Positions 1-5,131 of a stretch of DNA of 6,152 nt are shown in pieces. Numbering within the stretch: the first letter of the stretch is position 1; each line of letters opens with the position of its first letter. The notes beneath the pieces were generated by a model, which searched no databases, was not told the DNA's origin, and saw only the letters and a program-made list of their open reading frames with translations. Position numbers and translations under genes: made by a program. Origin of the DNA: Sulfitobacter sp. (GTDB lineage Bacteria; Pseudomonadota; Alphaproteobacteria; Rhodobacterales; Rhodobacteraceae); the NCBI GenBank assembly GCA_024636395.1, contig JAGXHD010000215.1, positions 1 through 6,152 on the forward strand, read 5' to 3'.

Positions 1-668
1 AGGCAGGTGTCGAGGTGATACCCAATCCGCTCAGCCCGACTGCGGTTACCGTGACCGAAGGCGCGCGCCGGATCCGAAACGCGCCGGCCTATCTTGAAGG
101 CATGGTCGAGCTACAGGATGCCAGCAGTCAGGCTGTGGTTGACACGCTGCCCGATAACGTACGTGTGCTTGATTATTGTGCAGGCGGCGGTGGCAAAGCA
201 CTTGCGCTGGCTGCGCGCGGTGCCACGGCTGTGTTTGCCCATGACATCGATCCCGGGCGGATGCGCGATCTGCCCCTGCGTGCGGCGCGCGCCGAAGCTG
301 AGATTACCCAGCTTGCGGGCAGCGATCTGGCTAAGTTCGGGCCCTATGAGTTGGTGCTGGTCGATGCGCCCTGTTCCGGCAGCGGCTCGTGGCGCCGCGC
401 CCCCGAAGCAAAGTGGCGTCTGACGGAACAGCAGCTCGCGCAGATCACCGCGCTGCAGGACGAGATACTTGACAGAGCATGTGCACTGGTGAGCTCTGGC
501 GGGCTGCTCGCCTACGCGACCTGCTCGGTTCTGCCGGACGAGAATCGCGCAAGGGTCGATGCATTTCTTGCACGTCACCCCGGCTGGACTTGCACAGGCG
601 AGCACTCTTTTCCGGTGAACGATCTGGGCGATGGTTTTTATACAGCGCACTTGACGCCAGGCAAATAA
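1..668 (+). CDS. RsmB/NOP-family RNA (cytosine-5) methyltransferase, 5' end missing
   Basis: C-terminal catalytic part of a SAM-dependent RNA m5C methyltransferase, a cytoplasmic enzyme of the Fmu/RsmB class that probably methylates rRNA. The frame is open from base 3 upstream of the GTG at 15, and the reading before that GTG (A-G-V-E) continues the usual family sequence, so the gene starts outside the window and GTG 15 is not its start. Numbering from GTG 15: the pre-catalytic motif GMVELQDASSQ lies near residues 29-39; the SAM-binding loop DYCAGGGGK is at 53-61 (many relatives have D-x-CAAPGGK); DAPCSGSG begins at D117 with the motif IV Cys at 120; ATCS holds the motif VI catalytic Cys at 170. 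Both cysteines expected for m5C chemistry are present. It could be RsmB proper or a paralogue; the N-terminal region (NusB-like in true RsmB) that would decide is not visible, so no symbol is given. The gene ends with TAA, and no T-rich terminator follows. Confidence 0.88.
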   Translation, partial: AGVEVIPNPLSPTAVTVTEGARRIRNAPAYLEGMVELQDASSQAVVDTLPDNVRVLDYCAGGGGKALALAARGATAVFAHDIDPGRMRDLPLRAARAEAEITQLAGSDLAKFGPYELVLVDAPCSGSGSWRRAPEAKWRLTEQQLAQITALQDEILDRACALVSSGGLLAYATCSVLPDENRARVDAFLARHPGWTCTGEHSFPVNDLGDGFYTAHLTPGK

Positions 669-716
669 TCGCAACTCTAGAACTTTCACGGGAATTTTGG
701 CCTTGGTATCTGCATT

Positions 717-737
717 GGGTTAATCTGGGATTAACCC
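717..737. promoter_or_regulatory. CtrA-type box inside a 21-bp perfect palindrome, upstream of cckA
   Basis: Arms GGGTTAATC (717-725) and GATTAACCC (729-737) are exact reverse complements separated by TGG. Inside lies TTAA (720-723), seven bases, then TTAAC (731-735), an exact match to the alphaproteobacterial CtrA consensus TTAA-N7-TTAAC. CtrA is the response regulator that CckA activates through ChpT, so a site here would place the kinase gene under its own output. The motif is seen in the sequence; binding is inferred. The palindrome is not followed by a T-run, so it is not a standard terminator. Confidence 0.65.
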
Positions 738-762
738 TTCCGCCGAAGAATGTCGGTACGAT
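731..762 (+). promoter_or_regulatory. Candidate cckA promoter downstream of the CtrA box
   Basis: TACGAT (757-762) matches the -10 consensus TATAAT at four of six bases. No good -35 hexamer stands 17 bp upstream; instead the downstream half of the CtrA box (TTAACC, 731-736) lies 20 bp before it. That resembles an activator-dependent promoter in which CtrA covers the -35 region. The start of transcription would fall near 769, giving a leader of about 30 nt before the ATG at 799. This is an inference from weak matches. Confidence 0.25.
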
Positions 763-786
763 TCGAAATGATTTTCGGACGGTATG

Positions 787-793
787 GGAAGGG
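787..793 (+). promoter_or_regulatory. Ribosome binding site favouring the cckA start at 799
   Basis: The purine run GGAAGGG ends 5 nt before ATG 799. The first in-frame ATG (784) has no clear Shine-Dalgarno sequence, only CGGACGG just before it. A third in-frame ATG at 838 has GGAG (828-831) 6 nt upstream and remains a possible alternative. The choice alters only residues ahead of the first membrane segment. Confidence 0.5.
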
Positions 794-798
794 TCTGT

Positions 799-3111
799 AT
801 GCAGCAAACCAATGGGACGACACTACCGGAGCGTTTGATGTCAATCACGCCCCAGCGTCTTGCTGTGCTGGCGGCTTTGGGGATCTTTCTTGCCGGGGTC
901 GCCTGGATGGTGCTTGACGGGCAAATCAAGCGGACCACCATGGCGGCAGGCGTTGCTTTGCTGGGTCTCGCCATCGTGATGTGCCTGCTGCGCATCGGAC
1001 ACAAGACCGCGATGGGACAGAGCTCAAAATCGGTCGCCCGGTTCATTGCAAAAGACAGCGCGCCCAGTTTTATCACCGCCGCGGATGGATTGATCGTCTC
1101 AGCCAATCCGGCCGCCCAGCGGGCCTTTGATCTTGGCACCGTGCAAACGCTGGCATCGGTATTGTCGGACAGGATTGGAAATCCCGGGCCTATCCTGTTC
1201 CGCTTACAGTCGCGCGCACAGGCGAGCGGCTCCGCGCGCGAGGAAATCGTCACACACAGTGGCCAGATCCTGCTCAGCGTCCATGATATCGGGCACGAAA
1301 GCTTTGCTTGGCGGATAGAGCCACAAAGCGTGCAGGCGGCCGGTAATTTGCCGACTGACAACCGGATACTTCCAATGCTCATGGTGGGGCGAAGCGGTGC
1401 GATCCTCTCGATGAACCATGCCGCGCGGCAATTTATCGGCGCACGCGGCAAATCACTGGATATGGTGTTTCCTGATCAGGTGATCGTCCCCGGCACTGTC
1501 ATGCAGGTCTCGACGACATCGGGCAACCAGCCCGCCCTGATCGCACAAACCGATGCCGGGGCAGGGCGACGCGCACTCTATCTGCTGCCGCCCCCTGCGG
1601 CCGGTGATCAGCCACAAAATTACGACTGGCAAGTGTTTCAAGACATGCCGATCCCGATGATCAAGATCGCACCGGACGGTACGGTGCAGTCGTTCAACAA
1701 GCGGGCGTCCAAGCTGATCGGTGTCGTGCTGGTGGAGGGCTCGCACCTGTCGGCGTTGATGGAGGGTTTGGGCCGCTCGATCAGTGATTGGCTTGAAGAC
1801 ACGCTTGCAGGGCGGCTCGTGCAAAAATCCGAGTTTCTGCGTTTGACCCGCGGCGACCGCGAAGCCTTCGTGCAAGTCACGCTGAACAGGATAGAGGAGG
1901 AGGGTGCGCCTGCTCTTATTGCCGTGCTGCACGATGCAACCGAGCTTAAATCGTTGGAGGCTCAATTCGTCCAAAGCCAGAAGATGCAGGCCATCGGCCA
2001 GCTTGCCGGCGGCGTGGCCCATGATTTCAACAATCTTCTTACCGCTATTTCAGGCCACTGCGACCTCCTTTTGCTGCGTCACGATCAGGGGGCCGGCGAC
2101 TACAGCGATCTGATCCAGATCAACCAGAACGCCAACCGGGCTGCGGCGCTTGTGGGGCAATTGCTTGCGTTCTCGCGCAAACAGACCCTGCGGCCTGAAA
2201 CTTTGGACATGCGCGATACGCTGGCGGACCTGACCCATTTGCTGAATCGTCTGGTCGGCGAGAAAATCACACTAACGCTGAGCCACGACCCTGTCCTAGA
2301 GCCGATCCGCGCAGACAAGCGCCAACTGGAGCAAGTGCTGATGAAGCTTGTGGTCAACGCACGCGATGCGATGCCATCGGGCGGCGAAATCAGGATCATG
2401 ACGGAGTGTACCACGCTGGCAGAGCCGATGCATCGCGATCAAGTCACACTGCCTGCGGGCCAGTACGTGACAATCAAAGTCAGCGATGACGGCATCGGAA
2501 TTGCCCAGGACAAGCTGCAAAAAGTGTTCGAGCTATTTTTCACTACCAAACGCACCGGGGAGGGAACCGGGCTTGGCCTATCGACAGCCTACGGGATCAT
2601 CAAGCAGACAGGGGGGTATATCTTCGTCGACAGCTCCGAAGGTGTGGGTACTTGTTTCACGCTTTACTTCCCCGTGCTGACGCAACCCGCTCAGTTGCCA
2701 TTGGCAAAAGTCACCGACACGATTGCAACCGCGAAAAATGCCCCGAAAGGCGGCGTAATCCTGCTGGTCGAGGACGAAGCGCCCGTACGGGCCTTTGCCA
2801 GCCGTGCCTTGCGATTGCGCGGCTATACCGTGCTGGAGGCCGAAAACGCCGAGGCGGCGTTGGAGACGCTAGAGGATCCCACGCTCAAGATCGATGTTTT
2901 CGTCACGGATGTCGTGATGCCGGGCATGGATGGGCCAAGTTGGGTCAGGCAGGCGCTGATTAGCCGACCCGGCGTGCGCGTCGTTTTCGTGTCAGGATAT
3001 GCCGAGGACAGCTTGGGAGAAGCACAGAAAAAAATCCCCAACTCGGTGTTCCTGCCAAAGCCGTTCTCGCTAAGCGATCTGACGGATACCGTTAACAAAC
3101 AGCTTCATTAG
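799..3111 (+). CDS. cckA: Cell-cycle hybrid sensor histidine kinase CckA
   Basis: Inner-membrane hybrid histidine kinase that passes phosphate through its own receiver to the phosphotransferase ChpT and on to CtrA and CpdR. Numbering from ATG 799 (770 aa): a hydrophobic hairpin at about 21-39 and 48-66 anchors it; PAS-like regions follow at about 82-180 and 190-260 (diverged), with a clearer PAS at about 276-385. The DHp H-box reads GGVAHDFNN with phospho-accepting His408. The ATPase domain has the N-box with Asn520, the G1 motif DDGIG (563-567) and the G2 motif GEGTGLGL (587-594). The C-terminal receiver (about 652-765) has the acidic patch EDE at 658-660, phospho-acceptor Asp704 in TDVVMPGMDG, and Lys754 in LPKPF. 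All kinase and receiver residues are intact. It is longer than Caulobacter CckA (about 691 aa as I recall). In-frame ATGs at 784 and 838 are alternative starts; 799 was chosen for its Shine-Dalgarno. The TAG stop overlaps the stop of the convergent gene. Confidence 0.93.
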   Translation: MQQTNGTTLPERLMSITPQRLAVLAALGIFLAGVAWMVLDGQIKRTTMAAGVALLGLAIVMCLLRIGHKTAMGQSSKSVARFIAKDSAPSFITAADGLIVSANPAAQRAFDLGTVQTLASVLSDRIGNPGPILFRLQSRAQASGSAREEIVTHSGQILLSVHDIGHESFAWRIEPQSVQAAGNLPTDNRILPMLMVGRSGAILSMNHAARQFIGARGKSLDMVFPDQVIVPGTVMQVSTTSGNQPALIAQTDAGAGRRALYLLPPPAAGDQPQNYDWQVFQDMPIPMIKIAPDGTVQSFNKRASKLIGVVLVEGSHLSALMEGLGRSISDWLEDTLAGRLVQKSEFLRLTRGDREAFVQVTLNRIEEEGAPALIAVLHDATELKSLEAQFVQSQKMQAIGQLAGGVAHDFNNLLTAISGHCDLLLLRHDQGAGDYSDLIQINQNANRAAALVGQLLAFSRKQTLRPETLDMRDTLADLTHLLNRLVGEKITLTLSHDPVLEPIRADKRQLEQVLMKLVVNARDAMPSGGEIRIMTECTTLAEPMHRDQVTLPAGQYVTIKVSDDGIGIAQDKLQKVFELFFTTKRTGEGTGLGLSTAYGIIKQTGGYIFVDSSEGVGTCFTLYFPVLTQPAQLPLAKVTDTIATAKNAPKGGVILLVEDEAPVRAFASRALRLRGYTVLEAENAEAALETLEDPTLKIDVFVTDVVMPGMDGPSWVRQALISRPGVRVVFVSGYAEDSLGEAQKKIPNSVFLPKPFSLSDLTDTVNKQLH

Positions 3112-3707
3112 CTGCGCGGAATAGATTCGTAGAGTTCGAAGTCTTCTGCGTATTTTCGGCGAAACCGCTCCTCGACGTCGGGCGAAAGCGTCACCGAGAG
3201 TTCTGGCGAGACATTCTCACGCGCAAGCTCGAGCTTTACCTCAAGGCGTTTCTCCAGAAAGGACCGCAGCCGCGGCTGATCCTCATAGCGGAACAGATGC
3301 TTGATGCCTGTGCCGTTTGGCTGGCGCTCGAGAAACTTGAGCTGGTTTCCCACTTCGGCAAAATCAGGCCGCTTGCCCTTCATGTAGCCAATCACGAAAT
3401 CATCAAAACTAATCCCATGAGTACTGTTCGGCTTGCCCCTCGTGTATGGACGCTGGCGAAACCGGTACCAGCTGCTGAGCCAGCTGATCGGCTCACGCAT
3501 GACTGCCATTAGCTCCATCTCGGCGTCGCAAACGTTCAGAAACATCGGCCTGATGAACCGATTATACCTGTAAACCGGCGCATGCTTCAAAAGGGGCGGG
3601 CCCTCGATCACGAGATCCGCGCGCGGCTTGAGAGCCGTCTGATACGCGGTTGATCCGGTCTTGGGCATGGATAAAAAAGCAAGGCGCTCTTTAAAGAAAA
3701 TAAGCAT
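3108..3707 (-). CDS. Small sulfotransferase-family protein (sometimes annotated gamma-glutamyl kinase)
   Basis: A 199-residue protein with the two PAPS-binding signatures of the sulfotransferase fold. The 5'-phosphosulfate loop is MPKTGSTAYQ at residues 14-23 near the N-terminus, after a short beta-strand-like stretch. The 3'-phosphate motif is REPISWLSSWYR at 71-82, with Arg71, Ser79 and Arg82 in the usual pattern. KHAP at 41-44 supplies a histidine (His42) that could act as the catalytic base, as in carbohydrate sulfotransferases; that role is inferred. There is no signal peptide or clear membrane segment, so it is probably cytosolic. The acceptor substrate is unknown. I recall similar roseobacter proteins labelled gamma-glutamyl kinase, but nothing here resembles the amino-acid kinase fold of ProB, so that name looks wrong. 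The ATG at 3707 is set by a GGAGG six bases upstream. The gene is divergent from recA and convergent with cckA, sharing 4 bp with its end. Confidence 0.78.
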   Translation of the reverse strand: MLIFFKERLAFLSMPKTGSTAYQTALKPRADLVIEGPPLLKHAPVYRYNRFIRPMFLNVCDAEMELMAVMREPISWLSSWYRFRQRPYTRGKPNSTHGISFDDFVIGYMKGKRPDFAEVGNQLKFLERQPNGTGIKHLFRYEDQPRLRSFLEKRLEVKLELARENVSPELSVTLSPDVEERFRRKYAEDFELYESIPRS

Positions 3708-3713
3708 ACACAG

Positions 3714-3718
3714 CCTCC
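3714..3718 (-). promoter_or_regulatory. Ribosome binding site of the sulfotransferase gene
   Basis: On the minus strand GGAGG stands 6 nt before the ATG at 3707-3705, a near-ideal Shine-Dalgarno that fixes this start. An out-of-frame ATG overlaps it (3720-3718) but meets a stop after nine codons. Confidence 0.7.
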
Positions 3719-3730
3719 ATTTTCTCTGAC

Positions 3731-3759
3731 CTTATAAACCTGCGCAGCCATAAACAACT
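3731..3759 (-). promoter_or_regulatory. Candidate promoter of the sulfotransferase gene
   Basis: On the minus strand TATAAG (3736-3731) matches five of six bases of the -10 consensus. The -35 position about 17 bp upstream (near 3754-3759) has no strong hexamer; TTGTTT lies at a short 15-bp spacing. Transcription would begin near 3724, giving a leader of roughly 16 nt. The weak -35 coincides with a possible CtrA box. Confidence 0.3.
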
Positions 3760-3766
3760 TATTAAC
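3751..3766. promoter_or_regulatory. Possible degenerate CtrA box before the sulfotransferase gene
   Basis: TAAA (3751-3754), seven bases, then TTAAC (3762-3766) differs from TTAA-N7-TTAAC at one base. It overlaps the expected -35 region of the minus-strand promoter. The surrounding DNA is AT-rich, so a chance match is quite possible. Confidence 0.3.
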
Positions 3767-3800
3767 CAATGCCGTGGGAATATCGTCCGTAATAAATTGA

Positions 3801-3829
3801 TTGAAATGTTCTTTGTTTGTACTCATAAG
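3801..3829 (+). promoter_or_regulatory. recA promoter
   Basis: TTGAAA (3801-3806, five of six matches to the -35 consensus) is followed after exactly 17 bp by CATAAG (3824-3829, four of six matches to the -10). Transcription would start near 3836, giving a leader of about 73 nt. The upstream LexA-like box lies in the spacer, and the perfect box covers the end of the -10 and the start site, the arrangement expected for a LexA-repressed promoter. Confidence 0.5.
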
Positions 3830-3835
3830 AACATT
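3805..3835. repeat. 9-bp perfect inverted repeat linking the two recA SOS boxes
   Basis: AATGTTCTT (3805-3813) and AAGAACATT (3827-3835) are exact reverse complements with a 13-bp spacer. Each arm contains the first half-site of one of the two LexA-like boxes, so the dyad is probably part of the operator, not an RNA structure: most of it lies upstream of the inferred transcription start. Confidence 0.6.
3808..3822. promoter_or_regulatory. Imperfect LexA (SOS) box in the recA promoter spacer
   Basis: GTTC (3808-3811), seven bases, GTAC (3819-3822) differs by one base from the alphaproteobacterial LexA consensus GTTC-N7-GTTC. It lies between the -35 and -10 of the inferred recA promoter and points opposite to the perfect box just downstream. 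Confidence 0.45.
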
Positions 3836-3843
3836 AACGGAAC
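3829..3843. promoter_or_regulatory. Perfect LexA (SOS) box of recA
   Basis: GAAC (3829-3832), seven bases, GAAC (3840-3843) is an exact match to the direct-repeat LexA operator of alphaproteobacteria (GTTC-N7-GTTC read on the other strand). It overlaps the last base of the inferred -10 and the transcription start, 66 bp before the recA ATG, and should give DNA-damage induction of recA. Confidence 0.8.
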
Positions 3844-3853
3844 ACAAAACCTT

Positions 3854-3878
3854 GGTGACGGTGACGATTGCCGCCACC
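3854..3878 (+). other. Possible hairpin in the recA leader
   Basis: GGTGACGG (3854-3861) can pair with CCGCCACC (3871-3878), seven of eight positions with one A-C mismatch and a 9-nt loop. The left arm begins a tandem GGTGAC duplication (3854-3865). It lies inside the inferred leader, 17 nt before the Shine-Dalgarno. No known riboregulator is recognised. Confidence 0.2.
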
Positions 3879-3894
3879 TCCACCCTGTGACAGT

Positions 3895-3900
3895 AAGGGA
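3895..3900 (+). promoter_or_regulatory. Ribosome binding site of recA
   Basis: AAGGGA stands 8 nt before the ATG at 3909. It supports this start, which also gives a normal-length RecA beginning MATADLL. Confidence 0.5.
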
Positions 3901-3908
3901 CGAACCCA

Positions 3909-4979
3909 ATGGCAACGGCAGATCTTTTGAATATGGATAAGAAATCGGCAGACAAGCAAAAGGCGCTCGATAGCGCGCTTGCGCAAATCGAACGGCAGTT
4001 CGGTAAAGGCTCCATCATGAAGCTGGGAGCCGAAGGTGCCGTACAGGATATCACCGCATCTTCGACAGGCTCACTCGGCCTCGATATCGCGTTGGGCATC
4101 GGCGGTCTGCCGATGGGGCGGATAATCGAGATCTACGGGCCAGAATCATCGGGCAAAACAACGCTGACGCTCCATTGCGTGGCAGAGCAGCAGAAACTCG
4201 GTGGTGTCTGCGCGTTCGTCGATGCCGAGCACGCGCTCGACCCACAGTATGCCAAGAAATTGGGCGTCGACATCGACGAGCTGCTGATCTCCCAACCCGA
4301 TACCGGGGAGCAGGCTCTCGAGATCGTGGACACGTTGGTTCGGTCGGGCGCCGTCAATATGGTGATCGTCGATTCGGTCGCCGCGCTGACCCCCAAATCG
4401 GAGCTTGAGGGCGAGATGGGCGACAGCTCGGTCGGCGTTCAGGCGCGTCTGATGAGTAAAGCGATGCGGAAGCTGACGAGTTCGATCTCACGCTCCAACT
4501 GCATGGTTATTTTCATAAACCAAATCCGGATGAAAATCGGCGTGATGTTCGGCTCGCCCGAAACGACGACGGGCGGCAACGCGCTGAAATTCTACTCTTC
4601 CGTCCGTCTCGATATCCGTCGCATCGGCTCAATCAAGGACCGCGACGAAGTTGTCGGAAACCAGACCAAGGTCAAGGTCGTCAAGAACAAGGTTGCACCG
4701 CCATTCAAGCAGGTGGAATTCGAGATCATGTACGGCGAGGGTATCTCCAAAATGGGGGAGCTGCTTGATATGGGTGTGAACGCAGGCATCGTCGATAAAT
4801 CAGGCAGCTGGTTCTCATACGGAGACGAGCGGATCGGCCAGGGCCGGATCAATGCAAAGACCTATCTGCGTGAAAACCCGCAGATGGCTAATGAGATCGA
4901 AGACAAGATCCGGGCCGCGCACGGTCTGGATTTCAACGGCTCCAAAAGCATGGATGATCCAGATATTCTGGATGACTGA
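3909..4979 (+). CDS. recA: Recombinase RecA
   Basis: DNA-dependent ATPase that forms filaments on single-stranded DNA, catalyses strand exchange in recombinational repair, and stimulates LexA self-cleavage to start the SOS response. The 356-residue length is normal for the family. The Walker A motif GPESSGKT is at residues 77-84 with Lys83. Walker B (MVIVDS) ends in the Asp155 region. The L2 loop lies around FGSPETTTGG, directly followed by the RecA signature ALKFYSSVR at 225-233. The C-terminus ends in the usual acidic tail (348-356, rich in Asp). All hallmark residues are intact. It is transcribed alone: LexA-type boxes cover its promoter, and a strong terminator follows 40 bp after the TGA stop. 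No recX follows; alaS is next, as I recall for many Rhodobacterales. Confidence 0.98.
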   Translation: MATADLLNMDKKSADKQKALDSALAQIERQFGKGSIMKLGAEGAVQDITASSTGSLGLDIALGIGGLPMGRIIEIYGPESSGKTTLTLHCVAEQQKLGGVCAFVDAEHALDPQYAKKLGVDIDELLISQPDTGEQALEIVDTLVRSGAVNMVIVDSVAALTPKSELEGEMGDSSVGVQARLMSKAMRKLTSSISRSNCMVIFINQIRMKIGVMFGSPETTTGGNALKFYSSVRLDIRRIGSIKDRDEVVGNQTKVKVVKNKVAPPFKQVEFEIMYGEGISKMGELLDMGVNAGIVDKSGSWFSYGDERIGQGRINAKTYLRENPQMANEIEDKIRAAHGLDFNGSKSMDDPDILDD

Positions 4980-5019
4980 TTATACGGGTCGCGGATAATT
5001 CCGCGCGACGTTTCAAATA

Positions 5020-5052
5020 GGGTGCGTGCCGATGGGTACGCACCCTTTTTTT
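5020..5052 (+). terminator. Rho-independent terminator after recA
   Basis: Arms at 5020-5030 and 5035-5045 form an 11-bp stem (ten Watson-Crick pairs and one G-U) closed by the tetraloop GATG, followed at once by seven Ts (5046-5052). It begins 40 bp after the recA stop and should separate recA from alaS. Confidence 0.92.
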
Positions 5053-5065
5053 AATTGCGCGCCTG

Positions 5066-5094
5066 TGGACAGACCAACGCGCCAACGTTATCTC
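5066..5094 (+). promoter_or_regulatory. Weak candidate promoter of alaS
   Basis: TGGACA (5066-5071, five of six to the -35 consensus) is followed after 17 bp by TATCTC (5089-5094, three of six to the -10). Because a strong terminator lies just upstream, alaS needs a promoter in 5053-5131, and this is the best spaced pair I can find. The -10 is poor. Confidence 0.22.
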
Positions 5095-5116
5095 CAACCG
5101 ACAGTACCGTGCGCCT

Positions 5117-5123
5117 AAAAGGA
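5117..5123 (+). promoter_or_regulatory. Ribosome binding site of alaS
   Basis: AAAAGGA ends 8 nt before ATG 5132. An in-frame ATG at 5123 would abut this element with no spacing, so 5132 is the better start; the resulting MQTLNEIRSTF matches the usual AlaRS N-terminus. Confidence 0.5.
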
Positions 5124-5131
5124 TGGACACT

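Noticed and set aside
15..17. GTG at 15 as the true start of the methyltransferase gene
   Set aside because: The frame stays open to the window edge with family-like residues before it, and a protein starting here would lack the N-terminal RNA-binding part of the enzyme.
111..689. Minus-strand open frame of 192 codons over the methyltransferase gene
   Set aside because: It is antisense to a gene with intact catalytic motifs; the composition is that of a shadow frame and no domain is recognisable.
717..737. The 21-bp palindrome as a Rho-independent terminator of the methyltransferase gene
   Set aside because: The stem has a 3-nt loop and is followed by TTCCG, not a T-run, on the plus strand; the minus strand also lacks a T-run. 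The embedded TTAA-N7-TTAAC explains it better.
720..1451. Long minus-strand open frame (243 codons) over the start of cckA
   Set aside because: It is antisense to well-supported CckA sequence, rich in Arg, Cys and Pro as expected of a shadow frame in GC-rich DNA, with no recognisable domain.
1453..2022. Minus-strand open frame of 189 codons inside cckA
   Set aside because: It is antisense to the PAS and H-box coding region, with His/Arg/Gln-rich low-complexity composition and no family motif.
3608..4099. Minus-strand open frame of 163 codons spanning the recA promoter and the starts of both flanking genes
   Set aside because: It overlaps conserved RecA N-terminal coding and the sulfotransferase start in another frame, crosses the SOS operators, and shows no domain.
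4990..5005. Small hairpin CGCGG / CCGCG just after recA as a second terminator
   Set aside because: Only 5 bp of stem around an AT-rich 6-nt loop with no following T-run; the stem at 5020-5045 is the real terminator.
5123..5131. Upstream in-frame ATG of alaS at 5123
   Set aside because: It directly abuts the AAAAGG element, leaving no Shine-Dalgarno spacing, and would add three residues ahead of a typical AlaRS N-terminus.
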